A program made the translations under genes and the position numbers. A model generated the notes under the pieces. It was given only the letters and a program-made list of their open reading frames with translations, made no database searches and had not been told where the DNA came from. This document shows, piece after piece, positions 18,741 to 28,025 of a stretch of DNA of 64,000 bases; positions within the stretch are counted from its first letter, which is position 1; the number at the start of each line of letters is the position of its first letter. The stretch is from Undibacterium piscinae (GTDB taxonomy: Bacteria; Pseudomonadota; Gammaproteobacteria; Burkholderiales; Burkholderiaceae_D): positions 1,674,001 to 1,738,000 of the forward strand of contig CP051152.1 of the NCBI GenBank assembly GCA_003970805.2. Reading direction: 5' to 3'.

Positions 18741-19236
18741 TCAACTCAATACCAAACTATTTTCAATTTGCGTCAAATACTCAACCCACAACGTTAAAGC
18801 GTCGCGTCTTTCTTCGAAATAGGTATGGACGTCATATATGCCCTCCACCCCTGCTAATTTATGATTCAGGCACATTTCCGTAATATCGCGCGGCACACCT
18901 AATCTACGCATATGGCTCTTTGCAGTTGACCTGAGGTCATGTGGAGTAAAGCGCCGCACAGCAGGATTATGCTCCGTGTACCAACTCAATAGCAGCGCCT
19001 ATCGTATTTGGATTGATTGGGGCATCACCTCCAAATTTAACTTTCCTACTCTGCGCTCTCGACGGCAAAATAAATACAGAATCAAAACCTAATAATTTCA
19101 ACTCTTGCAGCCACCCAATAACAGGTAAAGTAAGTGGGATTTGAATCCCAGGACCAGTCTTGCTCGTCGGCACACTCCACACCTGATTTTCAAAATCGAA
19201 CTGATCCCATTTTGCATTTCTAAGTTCATCTGAGCG
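18741..19236 (-). pseudogene. Tyrosine recombinase (phage-type integrase) remnant, 5'-truncated and frameshifted
   Basis: Two overlapping minus-strand reading frames together give the C-terminal catalytic half of a P4-like integrase. The upstream piece starts without a start codon at LVRSDELRNAKWDQFDF (first catalytic Arg) and runs to NPNTIGAAIELV. The downstream piece, in another frame, contains FTPHDLRSTAKSHM (second Arg), CLNHKL and the terminal YDVHTYFEERRDAL with the Tyr nucleophile. The frame changes near 18980. The sequence is cut off at about 19236, directly beside the stop of the MaoC-Pta gene, and the N-terminal half is missing. It is most simply the relic of the enzyme that inserted this island. 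Confidence 0.88.
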
Positions 19237-19238
19237 AA

Positions 19239-20675
19239 CTAAGGTGCCAGCTTACGGTAGTGATGTGCCAGTAGCTTGACCAGGGCGGCCGATGCCACGC
19301 GGGAAGCTGCGCCATCGGCGCGGCTAGTCAGGGCAATCGGCACCTTAGCGCCAAGCACCACTCCACAACTCGATGCACCCGCCAGATAATCGAGTTGCTT
19401 AGCCAGCATATTGCCCGATTCCAGATCCGGCACCATCAGGATATCGGCTTGTCCGGCAACCGGAGAATCGATGCCCTTGATACGGGCTGCCTCGGCAGAG
19501 ATGGCATTATCAAACGCTAACGGACCATCAACAATGGCGCCGGTAATTTGCTTACGCTGTGCCATTTTGCACAATGCCGCAGCGTCTATCGTCGAGGCAA
19601 TTTGCGGGGTAATGGTTTCTACCGCCGACAATATCGCCACCTTAGGCTCCTTGATATCAAGAGCATGCGCCAGGTCGATCACATTTTGCAAAATATCGGC
19701 TTTCTCCAACAAAGTCGGCGCAATATTCAGCGCTGCATCGGTCAGCAGCAAGACCTTGTGATACATAGGCACATCCAGATGAAACACATGGGATAACCTG
19801 CGCTTGGTGCGCAAGGCGGCACAATTGACCACGGCGCGCATCAGTTCATCGGTATGCAAACTACCCTTCATCAGCGCTTCAACCTTACCCTCGGCAGCCA
19901 TGGCAGCCGCCATTTCAGCGGCGGCATGACTATGCGCTACATCGACCTGCTCAATGCCGCTGATATCGAGTTGCGCCGCCTGTGCCACCGCCGCCAGTTT
20001 CGCCAATGGTGCCACCAGCACCGGAATGATCAAGCCCTGTTTCGCCGCATCCAGCGCGCCTTGCAGCGAAGCTGGATCACATGGGTGAACCACCGCGCAA
20101 CGTACCGCTTCCAGCCCGCGTACGCTGTTCAGTAAAGCGGCTTGGCGTGCGCCCAGGTCAAACATTGTCATGGTCGGCAAATGGGTGCGCACGCGGCTGA
20201 CGCGCTCGGTCGGCGCAATTACCAGCGCCTTCCCGAACACCACCTGATCACCGCGTTGATTGACGATCTGGCAGTCCAGCGTGACGCTCTTGCGGGTATC
20301 GTCTTTGGCCGTAACGGTAGCCGATATCGTCAGGGTGTCGCCAATCCTGACTGGCTTGACGAAGTGCAGGTTTTGTTCGAGATAAATGGTCCCTGGGCCC
20401 GGCAACTGGGTACCGAGCACCGTCGAGATCAGTGCCCCACCCCACATGCCATGCGCAATCACGCCATGAAACAGGGTCTGGTCGGCGTACTCGGCATCAA
20501 GATGGGCCGGATTAACGTCGCCGGAAACGGTAGCAAATGCCTGGATGTCGGCTTCGCTCAGGGTGCGGCTTTGGCTTGCGCTCTGCCCTATATAAATATC
20601 GTCATAAATGACGTTGACGATCAGATCCTGTTGTCCATCCGAGATATTGCCATCAGCTTTTTTGACATCGTTCAT
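19239..20675 (-). CDS. Bifunctional MaoC-like enoyl-CoA hydratase / phosphate acetyl-(butyryl)transferase (478 aa)
   Basis: Two-domain enzyme. Residues about 20-150 are a MaoC/PhaJ hot-dog domain (QSRTLSEADIQAFATVSGD, then HGMWGGALISTVLG), which hydrates enoyl-CoA. Residues about 175-478 form a phosphotransacetylase/phosphotransbutyrylase domain, which moves acyl groups between CoA and phosphate. The start at 20675 has AAGGA at suitable spacing. The fusion is known in several betaproteobacteria and may link fatty-acid or hydroxyacyl-CoA pools to acyl phosphate. phaC lies 7 kb away on the other strand, so a supply of (R)-3-hydroxyacyl-CoA to polyester synthesis is possible. The gene borders the accessory island. 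Confidence 0.9.
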   Translation of the reverse strand: MNDVKKADGNISDGQQDLIVNVIYDDIYIGQSASQSRTLSEADIQAFATVSGDVNPAHLDAEYADQTLFHGVIAHGMWGGALISTVLGTQLPGPGTIYLEQNLHFVKPVRIGDTLTISATVTAKDDTRKSVTLDCQIVNQRGDQVVFGKALVIAPTERVSRVRTHLPTMTMFDLGARQAALLNSVRGLEAVRCAVVHPCDPASLQGALDAAKQGLIIPVLVAPLAKLAAVAQAAQLDISGIEQVDVAHSHAAAEMAAAMAAEGKVEALMKGSLHTDELMRAVVNCAALRTKRRLSHVFHLDVPMYHKVLLLTDAALNIAPTLLEKADILQNVIDLAHALDIKEPKVAILSAVETITPQIASTIDAAALCKMAQRKQITGAIVDGPLAFDNAISAEAARIKGIDSPVAGQADILMVPDLESGNMLAKQLDYLAGASSCGVVLGAKVPIALTSRADGAASRVASAALVKLLAHHYRKLAP

Positions 20676-20785
20676 GGCGTAATTCCTTCTGCAATTATTT
20701 AAGTTCCGGGTATTCTAAGGCACACCAGATGTAATAGAGACGATGATAGCCCGCATCATTTACCAGCTTCAACACTAGCGGTAAA

Positions 20786-21946
20786 TTAGCCAAACTGTTT
20801 TTTAAACCGCATCACCGTGGCGCTGCTGACCAATACGGCAATTACCATTATCCCGCTCATCATAGGCCATAGCACAGCCAAGCCGGCGCCCTTCATCAGG
20901 ATGCCATAACTGGCGTTGATATAGTAGTACAGCGGCGAGACATACATGCCCCAGCGCATCACGGTTGGCATGGCTTCGGGCGGCGTCCAGGCACCGGACA
21001 AAAACATCATCGGTGCCAGAATCAGGATCACCATCATACCGGCCTGCGCCATATTCCGGGTCATGGTCGCAATCAGGATACCTATGCCAGCGAGCGTGCA
21101 GGTGTACAGGGTGGTCAGCGCAAAGAACAGCAATAGACTGCCCTGTATCGGAATCGCAAACAGCGGCACCAGGATACCAAACAGGCCCAGTGCGGTTCCG
21201 CCTAAAATTACCGCCACCATCGCGATGATCTTAGGCACCATAATCTGCAAGGGCGACAGCGGTGATACCAGCAATTGCTCTATGGTGCCGCGCTCTTTTT
21301 CCCTGACCATGGCGGCAGCCGGCAGCAACATCGCAAACAGCGTGATCACATTGAGCAATTCCGAAATACCCATAAACCAGGCATCGTTCTGATTCGGGTT
21401 AAACCATACGCGTGATTGATTATTGATGACGGGCGCATCGACAGTTCCGGCACCGCCAAGATTGAGCCCCAGCCTTTGGGCGGCCTGTTCCAGACCGAAT
21501 CTGGTAACGATCTGGGTCGCATCCACCGAAGTTAAAAAACCCTGCACGGAATTGGAGGCGTCTATCTGCAACTGCACGGCCGTGCCCTCACCGCGTGCCA
21601 AGGCAGCACCAAAACCAGGCGGAATATCGAGTACCGCCATGGCCTTGCCGTCGTCGAGTAATTTCTGACCTTGGGAAGCGTGTTGTATCGCACCGGCCCA
21701 ATGAAATTCCGGCGGCATAAAACGCCCCGCCAACTCACGCGAGGCGGCACTTCTATCCATGTCCAGCAACACCAGCGCCGCGTTATTGAGCTGAAACGAG
21801 ACGCCCGATGCGGCATTATAAATATCGGCAGAAAACGCATACATCACAAACACCAGCAAGATAGGATCGCGCAGCAGCTGCAACAATTCTTTCCAGATCA
21901 TGGCCTGCAGGCGGCTCCACCAGATCCGGTCAACGATAAATCCCAT
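20786..21946 (-). CDS. ABC-2 type exporter permease, YbhR/YhhJ-like
   Basis: Inner-membrane permease with an N-terminal membrane segment after LLRDPILLVFVMYAFSADI, a large periplasmic loop, and four to five C-terminal hydrophobic segments including the conserved REKERGTIEQLLVSPL ahead of them. The start at 21946 is chosen because AGGAAAGGA lies just upstream; a TTG 21 bases earlier has no such support. It is the last gene of the exporter cluster, downstream of a second permease, a double ATPase and an HlyD-type adaptor. Such half-permeases pair as heterodimers. The exported substrate is unknown; homologues export drugs or lipophilic compounds. Confidence 0.9.
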   Translation of the reverse strand: MGFIVDRIWWSRLQAMIWKELLQLLRDPILLVFVMYAFSADIYNAASGVSFQLNNAALVLLDMDRSAASRELAGRFMPPEFHWAGAIQHASQGQKLLDDGKAMAVLDIPPGFGAALARGEGTAVQLQIDASNSVQGFLTSVDATQIVTRFGLEQAAQRLGLNLGGAGTVDAPVINNQSRVWFNPNQNDAWFMGISELLNVITLFAMLLPAAAMVREKERGTIEQLLVSPLSPLQIMVPKIIAMVAVILGGTALGLFGILVPLFAIPIQGSLLLFFALTTLYTCTLAGIGILIATMTRNMAQAGMMVILILAPMMFLSGAWTPPEAMPTVMRWGMYVSPLYYYINASYGILMKGAGLAVLWPMMSGIMVIAVLVSSATVMRFKKQFG

Positions 21947-21960
21947 ATGGTCCTTTCCTA

Positions 21961-21990
21961 GCTTCAAGCAGATTCAAGCAGATTCAAGCA
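21961..21990. repeat. Three tandem copies of a 10-bp unit between two permease genes
   Basis: The unit G(A/C)TTCAAGCA is repeated three times and followed by a weaker fourth (AGTTCAATTG) in the short gap between the two ABC permease genes. It is probably slippage-prone spacer DNA; no function is visible. Confidence 0.6.
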
Positions 21991-21993
21991 AGT

Positions 21994-23149
21994 TCAATTG
22001 TTGGGACGTTTATGAAACGCCAGAAAGCCTGCCGTAAACAAAGCGGTGGCATACAGCGCCAGTATCAGCATATCCAGCCATAGCGAGGCGAAACCCACAC
22101 CTTTGAGGAAACTGCCCATGGCGATCTCCGCGTAATACATACCGGGTAACAGATGAGCGATCACGCTAGCGACAGCGGACAAGGACGGAATCGGAATGAT
22201 CATGCCCGAATACAGCACCGCCGGTACCACTGTGACAATCGCGGTTCCCACCATCGCGGCCACCTGGGTATTGACCATCACAGACACCAGCAAACCTATG
22301 CCTGTGGTGCACACCACATACAGGATGGTCGACAACAAAAAGAACAGCGGATCACCCTTGAACGGCGCGCCAAACAGCAGCAGCGCAAACGCTGTCAGGG
22401 CACAGGCGTTGACTACCGAAATTGCGACGTACGGTAGCAGCTTGCCGATCAGGTATTCACCGCGCGACAAGGTCGACGAATACACGTTGTAGATCGCACC
22501 GGATTCTTTTTCGCGCACCACTCCCAGCGCGGTCAGAAACGGCGGCGACAGCATCAGGATCACCATGATCAGCTTGGGTGCGATCGACCAGATACTCTTC
22601 ACTTCCTGGTTATACAGGTAGCGGGTTTCTATCCGCACCGGTTGCAAAGCGGCGCGTATGCTATCGCGGCTCGCTCCCGTCAATGCCGAAAAATGTGCGG
22701 ATAAGGCATCGAGGTTGATCGCTGCATTGATCGCCGTGACGTAGCCTTTGGCAGTCAGGGCGCGAAACGGAAAGGTGCCGTCTATCCAGGTTTGCACCGA
22801 GGTAGCACGTCCGGCCCGCAGCTCTTCACCAAAGCGCGGCGGAATGATGATCACCGCCCGCAGGCTATTGTCGATCACCAATTTTTCGACTTCCTGCTCA
22901 CGTTGCGCGTAACCCTGAAAAGAGAAATAACGCGAGTCGGTAAATTTGTGGGCGTAGTCACGCGACATCACCGACTGATCGTAGTCAACAATGGCCAAGG
23001 GAATATTTTCCACATCCAGCGACAAGCCATAGCCGAACAACAGCATCAGCAAGGAAGGCACGACAAACGCCAGCGCGAAAAAATAAGCGGTCACGGACAA
23101 TCTCGCGCCACTCCTTGTAGGCAACTACCCGAATCCGCCTTAGGTTCAT
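21994..23149 (-). CDS. ABC-2 type exporter permease, YbhS-like, with a frameshift near its 5' end
   Basis: Partner permease of the exporter. From an ATG at 23149, which overlaps the ATPase stop as ATGA, the frame reads MNLRRIRVVAYKEWREIVRD and then breaks at a run of six T on the coding strand (plus-strand A run 23078-23083). With one base fewer it continues into FALAFVVPSLLMLLFGYGL and the intact remaining 370 residues, including VVREKESGAIYNVYSS and several membrane segments. As written, only a TTG at 23124 in the second frame gives a long product, lacking the cytoplasmic N-terminus. Sequencing error, mutation or slippage could each explain this. Confidence 0.85.
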
Positions 23150-25167
23150 GCTTGCTCTCCTCTGGCCTTGGCATCCGCCGCTTCCAGCTTGGTGACGATG
23201 TGGACGAAAACGTCTTCCATCGACAGCCGTTTAGGCAAAATTTTCTGTATGGCCAAATCCTGCAAAGCTGCATGAACCCGTGGCAACTCTTGCTCAGGAT
23301 AGGGCAGCAATACATGCACGCGCGCGCCGAACAAGGCGGCAGAACCAAAGCCCGACTCCTGCAGTCTCTCGACCACCTGCGGTGCCTGCGAGGCCTGTGC
23401 CACATGCAACTCATACAAATTGCCAGCCTCTTGCGCGACATTGAGCTTGAGCTGATCGGGCGAAGCGTCGGCCACTACGCGGCCGGCATACATCAGGGCG
23501 ATATGATCGCAATGCTCGGCCTCCGACATGTAATGGGTGGTCACCAGAATAGTCACGTTTTCCTCGCGCGACAAACGAAACAAGACTTCCCAGAAAGCGC
23601 GCCGGCCCAGAGGGTCAACCCCGGAAGTGGGCTCATCAAGAAACAATACCTGGGGCCGGTGTATCAGGGCGCAACCCAGCGCCAGCCGCTGTCGCAAGCC
23701 CATGGGCAAACTCGCCGCCAGTGCCTTACCGAAAGGGCGCAAGCCTGCCATGTCGAGTATCCAGTCGATACGCTCGGTAGTTTGCTTGCGCGTCAGGCCG
23801 TAAATACCTGCATACAGGCGGATGTTTTCCAGCACTGTCAAATCGAGGTAAAGCGAAAATGCCTGCGACATATAACCGATACGCTCGCGTATCTGGCGAC
23901 CGGCGGTACGCATATCGGCACCGGCAACCCGGCCTTTGCCGTCGGTCTGACTGAGGATGCCGGTCAGCATTTTAATCACGGTACTCTTGCCAGCACCATT
24001 GGCACCGAGCAAGCCAAAAATTTCGCCCTGTGGCACGCTAAAGCTAACCTGATCGACCGCCTTAAACTCGCCAAAAGTACGACTCAGGTTTTCCGCCTCG
24101 ATCGCCGGACCGTTATCGGCGTGACGGTGCAAAGCGCTGTCATTGCTCACCGCTGGCGTGTTATCAGGGTTAGCGCCACTCAACTTACGTTGTCGCAGCA
24201 AGGCGATGAACACGTCTTCCAGCTCCGGCTCCAGCACTTCGGTCGCGCTTAGTGCCAGACCCTGAAGGCATTGCTGCACCTGCGCCGTCGCCTTGATGCC
24301 ATCGCTGGTATCGACGAAAATTCTCAGCTCTTGCCCCAGCACTTCCATCTGAGTAAACTGTGCCGACAAGCGCCTGACCGCCTCCACCTGCTGTACCGCA
24401 TCCTGGCATACGGTGCTGACTATGCAGCCACTGGCCATGGTCTTGATCTGTTCAGGGTCACCCGAGGCAAGTATCTTCCCGGCATGCATCAGCGATACTC
24501 TATGAAAGCGGCTGGCCTCGTCCATATACGCCGTAGAGACCAAGGCGGTGATACCTTTTTCCTTGAGCAGGCGCGCCAGAATGCTCCAGAATTCCCGCCG
24601 CGAGACCGGATCGACACCGGTAGTGGGTTCATCAAGGATCACCAGTTTGGGCTCGTGTATCAGGGTGCAGACCAGTCCGAGTTTTTGTTTCATGCCGCCC
24701 GACAGATTCTTCATGGGGCGATCGCGAAAACGTTCCAGCCTGGTGCTGCGCAACAAGGCTTCCTTACGGCTACTCAGTTGTTCATCGGTCAGCAAGCGTA
24801 AACCGCCGAAGTAATCGATATTTTCCTCTACCGACAAATCGCCATACAGATTTTGCCCCAATCCTTGCGGCATCAACCCTATCCTGTCCTTGACCTGTTC
24901 GCAGGCGCGCTCGGAATCGAGCAGGCAGCCAAACACCCTTAAGTCGCCGGCATCATGCGCCAGCACCCCGGCCACCGATTTGAGCAAACTACTTTTACCG
25001 GCACCATCGGGGCCGATCAGGCCATAAATTTCACCGGGATGCACTTGCAGATCGATGCCATCCATCGCCAGGCTAGTGCCGTAGCGTTTGAACAGGGATC
25101 TTGCCTCAACCACCAGGCCGGGCGCACTGCCCTGGCTCACTACCGGCATATCAGAAACCGCGCTCAT
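23146..25167 (-). CDS. Double ATP-binding cassette protein of exporter, YbhF/YhiH-like (673 aa)
   Basis: Two fused ABC ATPase domains. The first has Walker A GPDGAGKSS (52-60), LSGGMKQKLGL and LDEPTTGVDP. The second has GANGAGKST, a degenerate signature (ASLPMGLRQRLALG) and LDEPTSGVDP. The altered second signature is usual in this subfamily. A linker of about 50 residues separates the halves. The gene overlaps the HlyD-like gene upstream and the permease downstream by four bases each, so all are translated as one operon. It would power the two-permease ABC-2 channel and, with the adaptor and TolC-type protein, expel a substrate across both membranes. Confidence 0.94.
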   Translation of the reverse strand: MSAVSDMPVVSQGSAPGLVVEARSLFKRYGTSLAMDGIDLQVHPGEIYGLIGPDGAGKSSLLKSVAGVLAHDAGDLRVFGCLLDSERACEQVKDRIGLMPQGLGQNLYGDLSVEENIDYFGGLRLLTDEQLSSRKEALLRSTRLERFRDRPMKNLSGGMKQKLGLVCTLIHEPKLVILDEPTTGVDPVSRREFWSILARLLKEKGITALVSTAYMDEASRFHRVSLMHAGKILASGDPEQIKTMASGCIVSTVCQDAVQQVEAVRRLSAQFTQMEVLGQELRIFVDTSDGIKATAQVQQCLQGLALSATEVLEPELEDVFIALLRQRKLSGANPDNTPAVSNDSALHRHADNGPAIEAENLSRTFGEFKAVDQVSFSVPQGEIFGLLGANGAGKSTVIKMLTGILSQTDGKGRVAGADMRTAGRQIRERIGYMSQAFSLYLDLTVLENIRLYAGIYGLTRKQTTERIDWILDMAGLRPFGKALAASLPMGLRQRLALGCALIHRPQVLFLDEPTSGVDPLGRRAFWEVLFRLSREENVTILVTTHYMSEAEHCDHIALMYAGRVVADASPDQLKLNVAQEAGNLYELHVAQASQAPQVVERLQESGFGSAALFGARVHVLLPYPEQELPRVHAALQDLAIQKILPKRLSMEDVFVHIVTKLEAADAKARGEQA

Positions 25168-26289
25168 TTCCAGCTAGGCTTTTGCCAGACTGCATTCTCT
25201 TTCCAACGGATGACGGCATCGGCCGGCAAACCCGGTGTCAACTTGTGATCCGGATTTTTATCTATCGCCAGTTTCACGGCATACACCAGTTTGACCCTTT
25301 CATCGGTAGTCTGCACTTCCTTAGGGGTAAATTCGGCACGCGAGGCAATGAAACTAACCTTGGCGGTATAGAACTGATCCGGTTGCGCATCAATGTAAAT
25401 ACGTACCGGCAAACCCAGGCGCAGTTGGCCGATTTTCGATTCCGGCACATACACTTTCAGGTGCAGGGCGTCGAGATCGACCATATCGAGAATCGCGCTG
25501 CCGGGCATGACGACCTCACCGGGTTCGCGCAAACGCGCCAGCACCACACCGGTAGCGGGTGCCTTGATTACCAGATCGCCCAGGATCGCATTGGCCTCCG
25601 CTACGGCAGCAACCGCGCGCTCGCGCTGCGCCTGCAAGGCGCCGATTTCCTGTTGTTTGGCTTTGACTTTGTCACCGCCGAGACCGGCCTGCAAAGCTCC
25701 TTGCTGTGCCCTGCTGACGCTTTCCTGGGCCGCTTTCACATCAGCTTGCGCCACTTGCCAGGCCAGATCAGCCTGCTCGTAACGATGGCGCTCTATCACG
25801 CCGCGTTCAAATAAATCCTTATGCCTTTGCGCATCGCGGCGTGCCTGCAACTCTACCGCACTGGCCTTGCCTGACATGGCTTGCGCCTGACTCACGGCAG
25901 CATCCGCGCCATTAATGGCCATCGGCACTTCTTTTTGGGTGACATCCAGTGCCGCCTGTGCCCCGCGCAATTGCGCTTCGCTGCCATTAAGCGCTTGCCT
26001 GGCCTGCTCTACCCTCGATTGGAAAGTCGTATCTTCCAGTTGCGCCACCACGGTACCAACACTAACAGTCTCGCCTTCCCTGGCCATGATCTTGACTACC
26101 CGCCCCGGATATTTGGCGGCAGCCACGATGCGTTCGCCCTCTATGCGTCCGCTGGCGGCAATTAAGCCTTCAGGCAATTTCTTGCTCTGCGCCAGATAAT
26201 AAAAAAAAACCGGCTACGATGACCACTGCAGCCACGAGCAACAGGCCAGGACCTATCAATTTACGTTTGTCTTGTATGTTTGTTTGCAT
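25164..26289 (-). CDS. HlyD-family membrane fusion protein of ABC exporter, with a frameshift after the membrane anchor
   Basis: Periplasmic adaptor (YbhG/MacA-like). An ATG at 26289 opens MQTNIQDKRKLIGPGLLLV, a clear N-terminal anchor, but the frame stops after a run of nine T on the coding strand (plus-strand A run 26201-26209). With eight T it would read on as GFFYYLAQSKKLPEGLIAA into the intact 337-residue body. The body has a biotinyl-lipoyl half (PGRVVKIMAREGETVSVGT), a coiled-coil hairpin, the second lipoyl half and a beta-barrel. As written, an internal start would leave the adaptor without its anchor. It ends in a four-base overlap with the ATPase gene. Confidence 0.87.
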
Positions 26290-26311
26290 TATTTTTCTCG
26301 AAAAAATTAGC

Positions 26312-26415
26312 TAGGACTTACGCAAAATTGTTCCAGCCAGGCGTACCGTCGGAGACAGTACTTTAGTACGACAAGACGGATACAACGACGCTGGGGCGGT
26401 TTTGCGTAAGCCCTA
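26312..26415. repeat. MITE-like inverted-repeat element between tolC-type and hlyD-type genes (104 bp)
   Basis: Terminal inverted repeats TAGGACTTACGCAAAA and TTTTGCGTAAGCCCTA (one mismatch) enclose an imperfect hairpin with CCAGCC and GCTGGGG arms. One end abuts the TolC-type stop codon directly, and the other is 22 bases before the adaptor ATG. No coding capacity. The structure suggests a non-autonomous element; in the transcript it would fold into a long hairpin that may affect readthrough between the two genes. Confidence 0.75.
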
Positions 26416-27879
26416 TTAAAGTTGACCGCTGGCGTATTGCAACTGCAAACGCGCCAACTCCCTGTCATAAATGGCATTGTCACGATTCGAATACGCTTGC
26501 AAGCGGCGCGTTTCCGCATCAAGCACATCGCTGTTGGGTGCCAGGCCGGAGCGATAACGCTCACGTGCCAGCAGCAAAGTTTCATCAGCTTGCTCGCTGG
26601 CCTTGCCAACCAGCGCCATACGCGCATTGGCCTCCTGTTGCGATAGCCATGACTGACGCACTTGCAAGGCAATCCGCTCGCGGGTGTCTTCCTGAATTTC
26701 CTGTATCGCCTGCGCAGTGGCGCTTAATTGCGCCGCCTGATGACGGATCAGGCCACCGTCGAACAATTCCCACTTCATCACAACACCGACCCACCAACCC
26801 TTGTCTTCGACCAGGTAACGGTTTTCCAGTTTGCTCCAGCCGGCACTGACGCCAATCTGCGGCAAATGTCCGGCCGCTACACTGGACGCTTGCTTTTTAT
26901 ACGCCAGACTTTGCTGATCAAGTTCCTGCAACTCTTTGCGCCGGGCATTGGCTGAGCTGAGTAAATAAGTCAGATCGCCAGTCACGTCAGAAGTCTGGTC
27001 GTTACTGAGCGATGCCTGACTGCCCGCACCGATATCAAGAATATCGACGATGCCGTCTTGCGGCCGCCCGAGCCAGCGGTTATAGGCGGCACGCGCCATT
27101 GCCAGCGCATTCCCAGCCTGCAGACCAAGTTGCTCCGCATTGGCCAGCGCCACTTGCGATGCCAGCAAATCATGGCGGGCGACGTAGCCCTGATCGAACA
27201 AGGCTAGGACGTCGCTGACATGTTTGCCAACGGCCGTGATATGACTTTTAGCGACCTCTTGCGCATGGCTGGCGCGTAGCACGGCAATATATGATTGCGC
27301 CACTGCCAGCTTCAGCTCACTTTTGCTTTGGCCGGTACGCGCCTGAGCGGCATCGGCCTGCGCTTGCGCCGCCGCCACCCCGGCAGAAATTTTGCCACCG
27401 GTGTACACCGGCGCTGACAATGCCACACCACCAAAGTAGGTTCCGTCTTGCGCAAACGGCAAACTGGCACCTTTCAGAAAAGGCAGGGCGGGGATATTTA
27501 CTTTGGCGGAAGGTTCAGATTCGGTGCGCATGTAGCCGGCATCGAGACTGACTTTAGGTAAATGATTGGCTTGTACAGAGGCCAGTTGATGGTTGGCGGC
27601 AAGTTCTTTTTGTTGCGACGCGGCAAAATAATGGTCGCGTTGCAGTGCGATATCCCATGCCTGCTGCATAGTCTCGGCCGCATGCGTCTGCGCGGCGCCA
27701 AGAGCAACATTGAGAAAAATCAAATTTAATGCAATTGATTTAATCTTTAAATATTTAAACGTGTTTTTGCGAAAATTAAGAGCACTCAATGAAAAATGCG
27801 AGCATGCTGCGGGCATCGCAAGAGTCGCCCCCAAAGGGATGGGCTGAGAGCGGAGTAGTCCTGAAAATTGAGTCATCAT
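26416..27879 (-). CDS. TolC-family outer membrane efflux protein (about 487 aa)
   Basis: Outer-membrane channel component of the exporter. After an N-terminal hydrophobic segment (SIALNLIFLNVALGAAQTHA, signal peptide ending at AAETMQQAW) the protein shows the duplicated long helices of TolC proteins, with Ala/Gln-rich coiled-coil segments and repeat motifs such as LPKVSLDAGYM and LPQIGVSAGW. The start is uncertain: ATGs at 27879 and 27927 are possible and neither has a strong ribosome site; I prefer 27879, since the longer form would place a perfect FNR-type box almost on the start. It is the first gene of the exporter operon and divergent from phaC. Confidence 0.88.
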   Translation of the reverse strand: MMTQFSGLLRSQPIPLGATLAMPAACSHFSLSALNFRKNTFKYLKIKSIALNLIFLNVALGAAQTHAAETMQQAWDIALQRDHYFAASQQKELAANHQLASVQANHLPKVSLDAGYMRTESEPSAKVNIPALPFLKGASLPFAQDGTYFGGVALSAPVYTGGKISAGVAAAQAQADAAQARTGQSKSELKLAVAQSYIAVLRASHAQEVAKSHITAVGKHVSDVLALFDQGYVARHDLLASQVALANAEQLGLQAGNALAMARAAYNRWLGRPQDGIVDILDIGAGSQASLSNDQTSDVTGDLTYLLSSANARRKELQELDQQSLAYKKQASSVAAGHLPQIGVSAGWSKLENRYLVEDKGWWVGVVMKWELFDGGLIRHQAAQLSATAQAIQEIQEDTRERIALQVRQSWLSQQEANARMALVGKASEQADETLLLARERYRSGLAPNSDVLDAETRRLQAYSNRDNAIYDRELARLQLQYASGQL

Positions 27880-27932
27880 GGCATCACTAAAGGATAGTGG
27901 ACTCAGTATATTGCTGCAATTGCACAATTGAA

Positions 27933-27946
27933 TTGATCCGGATCAA
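27933..27946. promoter_or_regulatory. FNR/Anr-type binding site upstream of phaC
   Basis: TTGATCCGGATCAA is an exact match to the FNR consensus TTGAT-N4-ATCAA. Its centre is about 86 bases before the phaC ATG, which would allow a class II position near -41 relative to a start site at about 27981. It also lies just upstream of the divergent tolC-type gene. Oxygen-responsive control of polyhydroxyalkanoate genes by FNR/Anr proteins is known in other proteobacteria. Binding here is inferred. Confidence 0.72.
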
Positions 27947-28025
27947 TTTCGATCGCTGGCTTGTTTGCCACAATGAGCCAGCAAGCTAAAGTAAAGAAAA
28001 GTAAAGCCCGCCTAAGGAGTAGCAA

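Noticed and set aside
22792..24252. 486-codon plus-strand open frame antisense to the exporter genes
   Set aside because: It lies opposite ABC permease and ATPase genes with clear motifs and its translation is His/Gln/Arg-rich, as expected for a shadow frame.
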